In this document: positions 31,501-40,628 of the stretch, piece by piece
Numbering within the stretch: position 1 is the first letter of the stretch
Layout of the letters: every line of letters begins with the position of its first letter
NCBI RefSeq assembly: GCF_026625765.1
Contig: NZ_CP113062.1
Span: 3,286,001 to 3,350,000, forward strand
Direction of reading: 5' to 3'
Length of the DNA stretch: 64,000 bases
From: Frigoribacterium sp. SL97
Lineage (GTDB): Bacteria > Actinomycetota > Actinomycetes > Actinomycetales > Microbacteriaceae
Translations under genes and position numbers: made by a program
The notes under the pieces: model-generated
Told to the model about the DNA's origin: nothing
Database searches by the model: none
Seen by the model: only the letters and a program-made list of their open reading frames with translations

Positions 31501-32709
31501 TCAGGCCCGCGCGACGGCCTGCCTCGCGAGCTCGCGCTGCACGCTGAGGGCGAGCTCGCGCAGCATGACGAGGTCGACGCTCTCGACCGTGCGGGGCTCG
31601 GGGTCGGCGACGCAGAGCGCTCCGATGCGGACGCCCTCGGGGCTCTCGACCGGGTAGCCGGCGTAGAACCGCGCCGGCGCCTCGACGCCGAACCGTTCGT
31701 CGGCCCAGGCGTCCTCGACGATGAACGGCTGGCCGCCGGCGACCGTGTGGGCGCAGAACGAGAGCGCCATGGGCAGCTCGCGGTCGCCGCCCCCGGCGAG
31801 GGCCTTGTTCCAGTGTCGGTCGGCGGTGACGAGGGAGAACGCGGCCCCGCTCGCGCCGAGCAGGGTCCGCGCCCGTTCGACGATGTCGTCGAAGCGTTCT
31901 TCGGGGTCGGTGTCGAGGAGGCCCAGGGCCCTGATCGCCTCCACGCGGTCGACCTCGGCCTGAGGGGCGTGCCGGCGCGCCCGGGCCACGCCGCCGCCGG
32001 CGGACATCTGCGCGTCGAGCATGGGCGCGAGCATCTCGGCCTGCGCCTCGCCCCAGCGGGCGTACTTGGCGATGAGCTTGTCCCGGTCGTCGTGGCCCGA
32101 GAGCGGCGACGGAGGCATGAGCACGTGCACCCGGGGGTGGGTCGAGCAGACGTCCCGGATGGTCTCGTTCAGCTCGGCCGCGTGTCGGTCGACGAGGCCC
32201 CCGCCGGCGATGCGGAACACCGTCACCTCGCTGGGCGACTGGACGCCCGTGACGAGCACGGGACTGCTCGCGCCCCCGGTCTCGGTCTCGATGTGCACGA
32301 GCAGGTCGACGAACGCGCGCCGCCACTTCGTGACGTCGGTCATGGCGAGGGCGTCGTTGATGCCCGTCACCACGACCACGGCGTCGTAGCGCGTGAGGTC
32401 ACGGTGTCCGAGCACCCGGCGGGCGGACACCGTCCCCATCGAGGGGTCGGCCACGACGTCGACGTCGACCCCGCGACCCGTGGCCTGCGAGACGGCCCGC
32501 GCGAGGTGACCCGCGAGCCCCAGGTCGTGGCTGCGGACGCCCCACCCGACGGCGGGCCCGCTGCCGAACAGCAGCACGCGATCGGGGCTGACGCCGGGAG
32601 CGTGCGTCCGGGCGACGCTCTCGGGCCTGGGCAACCCCAGGCGTCGGTCGAACCAGCGGTTGCGCTGGCGGATCATCCCGCGCACGAGCGGGCTGACGAA
32701 ACGGTTCAT
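31501..32709 (-). CDS. SGNH-like domain fused to a GAF domain
   Basis: A 402-residue protein. Residues about 40-230 follow the SGNH/GDSL fold: block I reads VLLFGSGPAVGWGV and block III TGIND (N118). The nucleophile position in block I is Gly51 where the family has Ser, so ordinary esterase activity is unlikely. Residues about 255-395 are a GAF domain with the SFCAHTV...FYAGYPV...GALCVADP pattern. A paralogue with the same substitution is at 50870. No signal peptide. Possibly a sensor using the SGNH fold for binding; no output domain is attached. GGGAGGA precedes the start. Confidence 0.7.
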   Translation of the reverse strand: MNRFVSPLVRGMIRQRNRWFDRRLGLPRPESVARTHAPGVSPDRVLLFGSGPAVGWGVRSHDLGLAGHLARAVSQATGRGVDVDVVADPSMGTVSARRVLGHRDLTRYDAVVVVTGINDALAMTDVTKWRRAFVDLLVHIETETGGASSPVLVTGVQSPSEVTVFRIAGGGLVDRHAAELNETIRDVCSTHPRVHVLMPPSPLSGHDDRDKLIAKYARWGEAQAEMLAPMLDAQMSAGGGVARARRHAPQAEVDRVEAIRALGLLDTDPEERFDDIVERARTLLGASGAAFSLVTADRHWNKALAGGGDRELPMALSFCAHTVAGGQPFIVEDAWADERFGVEAPARFYAGYPVESPEGVRIGALCVADPEPRTVESVDLVMLRELALSVQRELARQAVARA

Positions 32710-32788
32710 GCCGGGTTCCTCCCACAGCGGTGGCCTGATCGACGAGGGCTCCGCGTGGTGAGGGCCGAGCGGTGTCCCTCCATGCTCT

Positions 32789-32805
32789 CGCCCGGGTACC
32801 GGGCG
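32789..32805 (-). terminator. Short hairpin after the 32845 gene
   Basis: CGCCCGG/CCGGGCG around GTA, about 40 bp past the stop at 32845 in the direction of transcription. Confidence 0.45.
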
Positions 32806-32844
32806 GGACAGCCCCAGGTCGGGGGCCGCCGGACGGCGCGTCCG

Positions 32845-33447
32845 TCAGACCGCGCGGGGACCGTCCGACCCCGGCGGCGGCTGGGCGAGCAACCGCGCGA
32901 GGTCCACGTCGACGAGATCACGGAGGCGCTGGTCGCGTTCGACGGGATACGCCGGGTCGACCGCCTCGACGGCCGACACCTTCGTCACGATCGCGGCCCC
33001 GACGTCGCCCCAGGCCCGGTCGACCGCCGCCGCGACGATGTCGCCCACGAAGTCGTCGTCGGACTGCAGCTCGTCCAGCCGGTGGGCCACGGCCGTGTAG
33101 GTCTTCTCCCGGAACCAGAGGGTGTCGTCGTCCCCGCGCCGGTAGTCGTGCTGGTGTCGCGACCGGCCCTTGGCCTTGAGGGCCTTCGCCCGTTCGCCGC
33201 CGATCCGTTCGTTCTGCTCGCGTTGTTCCGCCGCGAGGCGACCGAGGATGGTGCGCACGGCCTCGCGGGTGCGCTCGTGGTCGAAGTGCTCGTCGTCGCG
33301 GAGGGCACGGATGACGATCGAGTTGGCCACCGAGACGACGGCGGCCGCCCGCGAGATGAGCACCCCTTCTGCGACGGCGCGCTCGAGGGCGGCGGGATCG
33401 GGCGTCGCCGGCTCGGAGGGGGCCCCGCGCGTCTTGCCGAACTTCAT
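32845..33447 (-). CDS. Conserved hypothetical cytoplasmic protein
   Basis: A 200-residue soluble, largely helical protein starting MKFGKTRG, with a charged middle (GRLAAEQREQNERIGGERAKALK) and a DYRRGDDDTLWFREKTYTAVA segment. I recognise no catalytic motif; similar proteins appear in Microbacteriaceae as hypothetical. AGAGAGG precedes the ATG at 33447. Monocistronic between hairpins. Confidence 0.6.
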   Translation of the reverse strand: MKFGKTRGAPSEPATPDPAALERAVAEGVLISRAAAVVSVANSIVIRALRDDEHFDHERTREAVRTILGRLAAEQREQNERIGGERAKALKAKGRSRHQHDYRRGDDDTLWFREKTYTAVAHRLDELQSDDDFVGDIVAAAVDRAWGDVGAAIVTKVSAVEAVDPAYPVERDQRLRDLVDVDLARLLAQPPPGSDGPRAV

Positions 33448-33530
33448 CGCGCCTCTCTCTCGACCGGTGGGCGCCGGAGCGCCGGGTGACGGACCGACGA
33501 TGGCCCGACGTCCCATTAAAGACCCACGGA

Positions 33531-33565
33531 GGGGTCCGTCGCCCCGGGGTGGGACGACGGACCCC
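33531..33565 (-). terminator. Hairpin terminator after the DJ-1/PfpI gene
   Basis: GGGGTCCGTCG pairs with CGACGGACCCC around a 13-nt loop, about 20 bp past the stop at 33586. Confidence 0.7.
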
Positions 33566-33585
33566 GCCGCGACGGAGACGACGGA

Positions 33586-34152
33586 TCAGGCCGTGGCGGC
33601 CAGCGCCGACGAGGTCTCGCGGACGAAGTCGTCGAGGTCGCCGGGGTCACGCGACGTGACGAGCGTGAAGCCCTGCTCGACGTCGGTCACCACCGAACGG
33701 TCGACCCAGCTGCCGCCAGCGTTGCGGACGTCGGTCTGCAGCGACGCATAGGAGGTGAGCTCCTTGCCCGTCACGAGGCCGGCCTCGATGAGCGCCCACG
33801 GGCCGTGGCAGATCGCCGCGATCGGCTTGCCCGCCGTGGCGAAGGCCTTCACCAGGTCGACGGCGTCGCTCTCGGTGCGGAGGGTGTCCGCGTTGATGGT
33901 GCCGCCGGGAACGAGCAGGAGGTCGTGGTCGGCGGCGTCGACCTCGGCGATGGTCGTGTCGGGGCGGACGGTCTGCCCCGGGTCCTTGTCGCCGACGAGC
34001 GTCTGGATCGGCTCGGTGGAGACGCCGGCGACGACGACGGTGGCGCCCTGCTCGCGCAGCTTCGCGACGGGGACGACGAGCTCGTCCTGCTCGACGCCGT
34101 AGTTGGTGACGATCGCGAGAACGCGGCGTCCGGTGAGTTCGGTGCTTGCCAT
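33586..34152 (-). CDS. DJ-1/PfpI family protein
   Basis: A 188-residue cytoplasmic protein of the class I amidotransferase-like fold. The nucleophile elbow is AAICHGPW with the conserved Cys-His pair, and the Glu typical of the family lies in NYGVEQDE. Members act as deglycases, proteases or chaperones in stress response; which one applies cannot be told. GAGAGGAG precedes the ATG at 34152. Not linked to neighbours. Confidence 0.88.
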   Translation of the reverse strand: MASTELTGRRVLAIVTNYGVEQDELVVPVAKLREQGATVVVAGVSTEPIQTLVGDKDPGQTVRPDTTIAEVDAADHDLLLVPGGTINADTLRTESDAVDLVKAFATAGKPIAAICHGPWALIEAGLVTGKELTSYASLQTDVRNAGGSWVDRSVVTDVEQGFTLVTSRDPGDLDDFVRETSSALAATA

Positions 34153-34275
34153 GGTGATGCTCCTCTCGGGGCCGGTCGGGGCCCGGTGTACGACGCCTCC
34201 CGTCTACGCGGGCGGGCTGGGTCGTGGCTGGCTCGGTGTACCCCACCCGCGCCTCCGGACCGCGGCCCCTCCCGC

Positions 34276-35238
34276 TCAGCTGGCCAGGAGCGCCCTGGCG
34301 GTCCCCTCGTCGAGGATGAGGTCGGTGACCAGGCCCGCGGCGAGCGCACCGCGGACGCTGACCACCTTGGCCTCCCCCGCGACGACGCAGACGCGACGCG
34401 GCGTGCGTCGGATGGTCGCCAGGTCGGGCCCGGTGGCGCGCCGGTTGAGCTCGATGTCGGCCGACGAGCCGTCCTCGCGGAAGAACACGGTCGCGACGTC
34501 GCCCACCACGTGGTCGTGGGCCAGGCTGTCGTGGTCGCTCTGCTCAAGGTAACCACCCGAGTAGACGTGGCTCGGCACGTGTGCCTCGCGCGAGCCGACG
34601 CCGAAGACGACGAGGTCCATGGCGCCCTGCAGCGAGAGGACGCGTCGGGTGCTGCGCTCCCGCCACAGGGCGCTCTTGGTGGCGGGGTCGTCGAAGAACG
34701 CGGGCACGGGGAACTGCTGGATCAGGGCGCCGTACGCGTGGCCGAACCGACGCAGGATCTCGCTGGCGTACTCGATGCCGGTGGTGCGGGTGTTCGCCGC
34801 ACCGTTGAGCTGGACGAAGACGGTGTTGTGCGTGGTCTTGGGCACCAGGTACCGGCTGACCGCACTGACGGTGGAGCCCCAGGCGACGCCGACGACCATG
34901 TTCGAGTCGACGTACTGGGTGAGCGTTCGTGCAGCCGACAGCGCGACCCGGTCGAGCCGGTCGACGTCGCTGGTCTGGTCGGGCACCGGGACCACGTGCG
35001 CGACCACGCCGAACCGCCGGTGCAGCCCGTCGCCCACGGCCGTCGGCTGGTCGAGCGGGGACTTGATCTGGATGTCGACGAGGCCCGTCTCGCGTGCCGC
35101 CTTCAGGAGGCGCGACACCGACGAGCGGGACGTCTGCAGTTCGTGCGCGATCGCCTCCATCGTGAGGTCCTGCATGTAGTAGAGGTGCGCGGCGCGCAGG
35201 GCCTCCTGCGTGCGTTCGGACGTGTCGCCAGCGACCAA
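34276..35238 (-). CDS. SorC/DeoR-type sugar-binding transcriptional regulator (GlpR-like)
   Basis: A 320-residue regulator: N-terminal helix-turn-helix (LYYMQDLTMEAIAHELQTSRSSVSRLLKAARETG) and a C-terminal sugar-phosphate-binding domain of the SorC family (VVGVAWGSTVSAVS, DLVVFGVGS, AGEAKVVSVRGALAAGLVTDLILDE). I start it at the TTG at 35238 because a perfect AAGGAGG lies 5 nt upstream and no ATG or GTG fits. It is divergent from glpD with two TGCAC-type palindromes between them, so control of glycerol-3-phosphate use and autoregulation are inferred. Confidence 0.85.
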   Translation of the reverse strand: MVAGDTSERTQEALRAAHLYYMQDLTMEAIAHELQTSRSSVSRLLKAARETGLVDIQIKSPLDQPTAVGDGLHRRFGVVAHVVPVPDQTSDVDRLDRVALSAARTLTQYVDSNMVVGVAWGSTVSAVSRYLVPKTTHNTVFVQLNGAANTRTTGIEYASEILRRFGHAYGALIQQFPVPAFFDDPATKSALWRERSTRRVLSLQGAMDLVVFGVGSREAHVPSHVYSGGYLEQSDHDSLAHDHVVGDVATVFFREDGSSADIELNRRATGPDLATIRRTPRRVCVVAGEAKVVSVRGALAAGLVTDLILDEGTARALLAS

Positions 35239-35249
35239 CGGGACCTCCT

Positions 35250-35285
35250 TGCACGTTCGTGCAGATACGTTGCACCTTGTGTGCA
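35250..35285. promoter_or_regulatory. Double operator between the SorC-type regulator and glpD
   Basis: Two palindromes, TGCACGTTCGTGCA at 35250-35263 and TGCACCTTGTGTGCA at 35271-35285, lie 21 bp apart in the divergent gap. The first overlaps the region directly upstream of the regulator ribosome binding site, which suits autorepression. Confidence 0.6.
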
Positions 35286-35367
35286 TCGGGACGACGATGA
35301 ATCTACCGGCCCGCAGGACGAGTCGGTCACCACCACCTGACATCGCATCTCGAAAGAAGCAGTGACC

Positions 35368-37113
35368 ATGTCGAAGAAGACAGACTCGATCCGTCCCAAC
35401 GTGCAGCGCATCGTCGACCGCCCGACGGCACAGGTGCTCGTCGTCGGCGGTGGCATCAACGGCATCGCGACCTTCCGCGACCTCGCCCTCCAGGGCGTCG
35501 ACGTCGTGCTCGTCGAACGGGCCGACTACGCATCCGGCGCGTCCGCCGCGTCGTCCCACATGATCCACGGCGGCATCCGCTACCTCGAGAACGGCGAGTT
35601 CCGCCTCGTCCGCGAGAGCGTCGAAGAGCGCAACGGCCTGCTGAAGATCGCCCCGCACTACGTCAAGCCGCTGCAGACCACGATGCCGATCTTCTCGACG
35701 TTCAGCGGCATCATGAACGCCCCCTTGCGCATGCTGACGCACAAGCAGCGCTCCACGAAGGAGCGCGGCGCACTGCTGATCAAGGTCGGCATGACCATGT
35801 ACGACTCGTTCTCGCGTGACGGCGGCTCGGTGCCCCGTCACAAGTTCCTCGGGCGCAAGAAGGCGCTGGCCGAGATGCCGCACCTCAACAAGGCCCTCAA
35901 GTACACGGGCACCTACTACGACGCGTCGGTGCACGAGCCCGAACGCCTCGCGCTCGACGTGCTGAAGGACGGCCTGGCCGCCGGCGACAACGCCCGCAGC
36001 GCCAACTACCTCGAGGCCGTCGGGACCGCCGACGGCGGCGTGACCCTGCGCGACGTCGTCAGCGGGACCGAGTTCACGGTGAAGGCCGACGTCGTCATCA
36101 ACGCGTCGGGCCCCTGGACCGACCTCACCAACAAGGCCTTCGGCGCCGAGTCGCAGTACATGGGCGGCACCAAGGGGTCGCACATCGTCGTCGACAGCCC
36201 CGAGTTGCTCGAGGCCACGAACGGTCGCGAGATCTTCTTCGAGAACAACGACGGCCGCATCGTCCTGATCTACCCGCTCAAGGGTCGCGTGCTCATCGGC
36301 ACGACCGACCTCGAGGCCGACATGGCCGAGCCGGCCGTCTGCACCGAAGAAGAGGTCGACTACTTCTTCGACCTGGTGAAGCACGTCTACCCCGACATCG
36401 AGCTCAACCGCGACCACATCGTCTACCGCTACTCGGGCGTCCGCCCCCTGCCCAAGCACGACGACCTCGCCGCGGGCTTCGTGTCGCGCGACTACCGCAT
36501 CGTCGAGACCGAGGTCGCCGAGCTGCCCGGCACGGCCGTCCTCAGCCTGGTCGGCGGCAAGTGGACCACCTTCCGTGCCCTGTCGGCGCACCTCTCGACC
36601 GAGGCGACGACGAAGCTCGGCGTGAAGCGCACGGTCGACACCACCGGCATGGCGATCGGCGGCGGCAAGGGCTTCCCCACCACCGAGGGCGCCCGCACCA
36701 CCTGGGTCGCGGCCCACGCCGACGGGCTCGACCGTGACCAGGTCGACCGTCTGCTCACCCGCTACGGCACCCGCGCCTCCGACGTCATCGAGGTGCTGCT
36801 CGACCAGCCGTCGCAGGCCCTCGAGGCCGACTCGACGCTGACCACGGCCGAGATCGCCTACTTCGCCGAGCACGAGGACGCCGTCCACCTGGCCGACGTC
36901 GTCCTGCGCCGCACGAACCTCGCGTTCGTCGGGGGCGTCACTATCGAGTTGCTCACCGAGATCGCGGACGTCATGGCCCGCTCGCTCGGATGGACGACCG
37001 AGCAGCGCGACGACGAGATCGAGCAGACCCTGACGACCCTGCGCGACTCGCACGGCGTCGAGGTCCACTCGCAGCACGTGCCGGCAGCGGCCCCCGCCGC
37101 GGCGACGAACTGA
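35368..37113 (+). CDS. glpD: Aerobic glycerol-3-phosphate dehydrogenase
   Basis: A 581-residue membrane-associated flavoenzyme oxidising glycerol-3-phosphate to DHAP and passing electrons to quinone. FAD-binding VVGGGINGIATFRDLAL and the signature ASAASSHMIHGGIRYLE are intact; the C-terminal DAO_C domain is present. I chose the ATG at 35368 over a GTG two codons earlier. It stands alone without glpK or glpF. Its product DHAP is also the backbone for the ether-lipid route proposed at 22-30 kb. Confidence 0.95.
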   Translation: MSKKTDSIRPNVQRIVDRPTAQVLVVGGGINGIATFRDLALQGVDVVLVERADYASGASAASSHMIHGGIRYLENGEFRLVRESVEERNGLLKIAPHYVKPLQTTMPIFSTFSGIMNAPLRMLTHKQRSTKERGALLIKVGMTMYDSFSRDGGSVPRHKFLGRKKALAEMPHLNKALKYTGTYYDASVHEPERLALDVLKDGLAAGDNARSANYLEAVGTADGGVTLRDVVSGTEFTVKADVVINASGPWTDLTNKAFGAESQYMGGTKGSHIVVDSPELLEATNGREIFFENNDGRIVLIYPLKGRVLIGTTDLEADMAEPAVCTEEEVDYFFDLVKHVYPDIELNRDHIVYRYSGVRPLPKHDDLAAGFVSRDYRIVETEVAELPGTAVLSLVGGKWTTFRALSAHLSTEATTKLGVKRTVDTTGMAIGGGKGFPTTEGARTTWVAAHADGLDRDQVDRLLTRYGTRASDVIEVLLDQPSQALEADSTLTTAEIAYFAEHEDAVHLADVVLRRTNLAFVGGVTIELLTEIADVMARSLGWTTEQRDDEIEQTLTTLRDSHGVEVHSQHVPAAAPAAATN

Positions 37114-37131
37114 CGACACCGACCCGATCGA

Positions 37132-37166
37132 GAAGCCCCGCCCCTCCCTCCGAGGGGCGGGGCTTC
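37132..37166 (+). terminator. Strong hairpin terminator after glpD
   Basis: Perfect 15-bp arms GAAGCCCCGCCCCTC and GAGGGGCGGGGCTTC, 18 bp after the stop. Confidence 0.9.
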
Positions 37167-37248
37167 GTCGTCGTCGCCGGGGATGTCGTGACCTGACATT
37201 GACATGTCGACTTCGCTGCCCATCGGGCAAAATGTGACGTTTCCGTAT

Positions 37249-37254
37249 TAGGAT
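37249..37254 (+). promoter_or_regulatory. -10 box (TAGGAT) of the GntR gene
   Basis: TAGGAT about 40 nt before the ATG at 37294, in a locally AT-richer stretch; AGGAGG follows in the leader. Confidence 0.45.
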
Positions 37255-37293
37255 GCTGGCCGGGCACACGCCCGTGAGGATCTAGGAGGCCGC

Positions 37294-37953
37294 ATGCCGA
37301 TTCCCGTCACTCCCCCTGCCGCCGAACGACAGCTGCTGCGCGACACGGTCCGCAGCCGCATCCGTGACGCGATCATCGACGGCACGCTCGAACCGGGCGA
37401 ACGCCTGCACGACGACGAGCTGATCGCCTGGCTGCAGGTGTCGCGCACCCCGATCCGCGAGGCACTCGGCGACCTCGTGCGCGCCGGCCTCGTCGAGATG
37501 GCGCCGAACCGCTACACGAAGGTCGCGACGCCGAAGGCCGAAGAGGCCGTCCAGGCGGTCCAGACCCTGGGCGTGCTCTTCGGCGGCGCCGTCCGGCTGG
37601 CCGTCCCGAACCTGCCGGACGCCGTCAAGCGAGAGATCGTGCGGGCCATCGACGTCTGCCTCGGCGACCTCGACCGTGAAGACGCCCCGGCGTTGAACGC
37701 CCACGCCATCGCGCTGTTCTCGACCTACGTCGACCACTGCGGCAATCCGTCACTGGTCAAGGTCTGCACCGACGTCACCGACGGCCTCGCCTACAAACTG
37801 CGCGTGCCGAACATCGTGCAGGTGCTGCAGTGGGACTCGATGGCCGACTCGTTCGCCGCCCTGCGCGAGGCGACCGAGGCGGGCGACCCCATCGCCGCCG
37901 AACTCGCCGCCGAGGACCTGCACGCCCTGCCCGGCCAGCGCCCCGTCGCCTGA
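37294..37953 (+). CDS. GntR-family transcriptional regulator (FCD type)
   Basis: A 219-residue regulator: winged-helix domain (RIRDAIIDGTLEPGERLHDDEL...SRTPIREALGDLVRAGLVEMAPNR) followed by an all-helical FCD-like ligand domain. AGGAGG precedes the ATG. It has no obvious target operon beside it; glpD ends upstream behind a terminator and the CNNM genes converge from the other side, so it may act in trans. Confidence 0.88.
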   Translation: MPIPVTPPAAERQLLRDTVRSRIRDAIIDGTLEPGERLHDDELIAWLQVSRTPIREALGDLVRAGLVEMAPNRYTKVATPKAEEAVQAVQTLGVLFGGAVRLAVPNLPDAVKREIVRAIDVCLGDLDREDAPALNAHAIALFSTYVDHCGNPSLVKVCTDVTDGLAYKLRVPNIVQVLQWDSMADSFAALREATEAGDPIAAELAAEDLHALPGQRPVA

Positions 37954-38027
37954 GCGGGCGGGCGCGGCCGACCGAGCGGGCACGGGCGACCGAGCGGGCA
38001 CGGCCGACCGAGCGGGCACGGCCGACC
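37952..38027. repeat. 18-bp tandem repeat after the GntR gene
   Basis: One longer and three 18-bp units (GAGCGGGCACGGCCGACC) start at the stop codon of the regulator gene and fill the gap to the convergent CNNM gene. Confidence 0.85.
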
Positions 38028-38040
38028 GTCCCTCGACCCG

Positions 38041-39081
38041 TCAGACCGCCGTGACGTCGTCGACCTCGCCGACGAGTTCTTCGATGATGTCCTCCAAGAA
38101 GAGCACGCCGGTGGTGACGCCCTCGGGCGAGACGGAGCGGGCGACGTGCGCGCCGACCCGGCGCATCGAGGCCAGGGCGTCCTCGAGGTCGGTGTCGCGG
38201 CCGACGGCACCCAGGCGGCGGATGCGCTTCTCGGGCACGGGTGCCTCGAAGGCCCCGTCGCCGGTGAGGTCCATGACGTCCTTGAGGTGCAGGTAGCCCG
38301 TGGGCTGACCGTCTCCGTCGGTGAGCACGTACCGCGAGTACCCCCGGGCCGCCACGGCGCGCTGCACGTCGGACGGAGTCGACCCCGGCGCCAGGTGCAC
38401 CATCTCGTCGAGGGGCACCTCGACGTCGCGCACCTTGCGGGTGGTGAACTCGAACGCCGCCGACAGGGTGCCCGACGAGTCCGTCAGCGTGCCCTCGCGG
38501 GTCGACTGCTGGACGATCGTGGCGACCTCGTCGAGCGTGTACGAGCTCGTCGCCTCGTCCTTCGGCTCGACCCGGAAGAGCCTCAGCACGCCGTTGGCGA
38601 TCGCGTTGAGCGACCAGATGACCGGCTTGAACACCGTCGCCACGAAGACGAGCGGGGGCGCCAGGATGAGCGCCGCCCGGTCGGGCACCGAGAACGACAG
38701 GTTCTTCGGGATCATCTCGCCGACGACCACGTGCAAGAACGTGACGAGCACGAGCGCCACGACGAACGCGACGACGCCGATCGCCTCGGCCGAGAGGCTG
38801 GTGAGACCGAGCGGGATCTCGAGCAGGTGGTGGATCGCCGGCTCCGAGACGTTCAAGATGACCAGCGAGCAGACGGTGATGCCCAACTGGCTGGTGGCCA
38901 GCATGAGCGTCGCGTGTTCCATCGCCCACAGGGTCTTCTTCGCGGCCTTGCTGCCGGCCTCGGCACGCGGCTCGATCTGCGAGCGGCGTGCCGAGATGAC
39001 GGCGAACTCGGCGCCGACGAAGAATCCGTTGACGATCAGCAGCACGACCAGCCAGACGATTCCGGGCAGGTACTCGTTCAT
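38041..39081 (-). CDS. CNNM/CorC-family membrane protein (hemolysin-like), shorter paralogue
   Basis: A 346-residue protein: DUF21/CNNM membrane domain (about 1-190, with GEMIPKNLSFS) and a pair of CBS domains (about 200-335), ending soon after VLFLEDIIEELVGEV. It lacks the C-terminal CorC_HlyC domain seen in its partner. Members are thought to export magnesium or related cations. Its ATG overlaps the partner stop (ATGA), so the two are made together. Confidence 0.88.
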   Translation of the reverse strand: MNEYLPGIVWLVVLLIVNGFFVGAEFAVISARRSQIEPRAEAGSKAAKKTLWAMEHATLMLATSQLGITVCSLVILNVSEPAIHHLLEIPLGLTSLSAEAIGVVAFVVALVLVTFLHVVVGEMIPKNLSFSVPDRAALILAPPLVFVATVFKPVIWSLNAIANGVLRLFRVEPKDEATSSYTLDEVATIVQQSTREGTLTDSSGTLSAAFEFTTRKVRDVEVPLDEMVHLAPGSTPSDVQRAVAARGYSRYVLTDGDGQPTGYLHLKDVMDLTGDGAFEAPVPEKRIRRLGAVGRDTDLEDALASMRRVGAHVARSVSPEGVTTGVLFLEDIIEELVGEVDDVTAV

Positions 39082-40457
39082 CGGTCGACCCCTTCGGTCA
39101 GCGAGGCGACCACGCGGTCGTGCTCGGTCGTGGGTGCGGCGGCGTCGAGGCCGCCGTCAGGTGGGGCCGGGACGAAACGCAGGCGTTCGAGGCGTCCGTT
39201 CGCGACGCGTTCGACCCGCAGGCTGCCGCTGCCGCTCTCGAGGGCGACCTCGTCGCCCACCTCGGGCAGGCGGTCGAGCCGGTCGATGACGAACCCGGCC
39301 ACCGTCTCGTAGTCGCCGTCGTCGGGCACGCGGATGCCCGCCCGGTCGGCCAATTCGTCGGGCCGGAGGGCACCGTCGAAGAGCACGGTGCCGGCCTGGC
39401 GCACGATGCCCACGCGGGCCCGGTCGTGCTCGTCCTCGAGCTCGCCGACGAGCTCTTCGACGACGTCCTCGAGCGTGACGAGGCCGGCGGTGCCGCCGAA
39501 CTCGTCACGCACCACGGCCATCTGCAGGCCGCCGTGGCGCAGCAGGCCGAGCAGCGAGTCGGTGCCCATGCTCTCGGGCACGAAGCGCGCCTCCTGCATG
39601 AGGGCGGTCGCGACGACGGAGGCGCGCTCGGCGAGCGGGACCGCGAACGCGTGCTTCACGTGCACGACCCCGACGATGTCGTCGCTGTCGTCGCCGATCA
39701 CGGGGAACCGCGAGAAGCCCGAGGTGAGGGCGGCCTCGACGACGTCGGCGGCCGAGCCGGTCGACGCGATGGTCGTCATGCGGACGCGCGGCGTCATCAC
39801 CTCGGACGCGTCGTGCTGCGAGAAGCGCAGGGTACGGCCCAGCAGGGTCGCGTGGTCCTGGTCGAGTTGGCCCTCGAGGGCCGACCGGCGCACGAGCGAA
39901 CTCAGCTCTTCGGCCGAGCGCGCACCCGACAGCTCTTCTTTGGGCTCGATGCCCATGGCGCGGATGGCCGCGTTGGCGGTGTTGTTGAAGAGCAGGATGA
40001 GCGGCTTGAACACCGTGGTGAACGCGGCCTGGAACGGCACGACGAACTTCGCGGTGGCGAGCGGCAGCGCGAGGGCGAAGTTCTTCGGCACGAGCTCGCC
40101 GAGGACCATCGAGAAGAGGGTCGCGAGCACGATCCCCGCGACGCTGCCGACGACCGGGACGGCCGCGGCGGGCACGCCGAGCGAGCCGAGCGGACCGCTC
40201 AGCATCGAACTGATGGCGGGCTCGAAGGTGTACCCGGTGAGCAGGGTCGTCAGCGTGATGCCGAGCTGCGCACCGGAGAGGTGCGTCGAGGTGATGCGCA
40301 ACGCCTTGATCGTGGGACCGAGGCGTTTCTCGCCCCGGTCGCGCCGCGCCTCCAGCTCGTTCCGGTCGAGGTTGACCAGCGAGAACTCGGACGCGACGAA
40401 GAAGCCGGTGCCGACGGTGAGCACGAGGCCGATGCCGACCATGACCCAGTCATTCAT
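39078..40457 (-). CDS. CNNM/CorC-family membrane protein, full-length paralogue
   Basis: A 459-residue protein: DUF21/CNNM domain with four hydrophobic segments and GELVPKNFALALP, two CBS domains (about 205-330, DEFGGTAGLVTLEDVVEELVGE), and a C-terminal transporter-associated CorC_HlyC domain (about 345-430). Paired with the shorter paralogue downstream; the tandem arrangement is usual in actinobacteria. Role in divalent cation homeostasis inferred from the family. Confidence 0.9.
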   Translation of the reverse strand: MNDWVMVGIGLVLTVGTGFFVASEFSLVNLDRNELEARRDRGEKRLGPTIKALRITSTHLSGAQLGITLTTLLTGYTFEPAISSMLSGPLGSLGVPAAAVPVVGSVAGIVLATLFSMVLGELVPKNFALALPLATAKFVVPFQAAFTTVFKPLILLFNNTANAAIRAMGIEPKEELSGARSAEELSSLVRRSALEGQLDQDHATLLGRTLRFSQHDASEVMTPRVRMTTIASTGSAADVVEAALTSGFSRFPVIGDDSDDIVGVVHVKHAFAVPLAERASVVATALMQEARFVPESMGTDSLLGLLRHGGLQMAVVRDEFGGTAGLVTLEDVVEELVGELEDEHDRARVGIVRQAGTVLFDGALRPDELADRAGIRVPDDGDYETVAGFVIDRLDRLPEVGDEVALESGSGSLRVERVANGRLERLRFVPAPPDGGLDAAAPTTEHDRVVASLTEGVDR

Positions 40458-40628
40458 GTCGCCCCTCCCCGTCTGTGACGACCGCGCGGGCGGTCAGGCG
40501 TGGGAGAGGCCAGGGCATGTGAGAGGGAGGTTCGTCCATGACCGAGAACAGTAAGCAGATCCCCCGACCGATGCCTGAGAACGTGCAGTCGATGCAGTCG
40601 ACCCGCCCACGAGCCGAGGAGGCGCGGG

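Noticed and set aside
34276..37269. A 997-codon open frame on the minus strand running antisense through glpD
   Set aside because: Only its last third (the SorC-type regulator) has domain similarity; the rest is the shadow of glpD, as expected at this G+C content.
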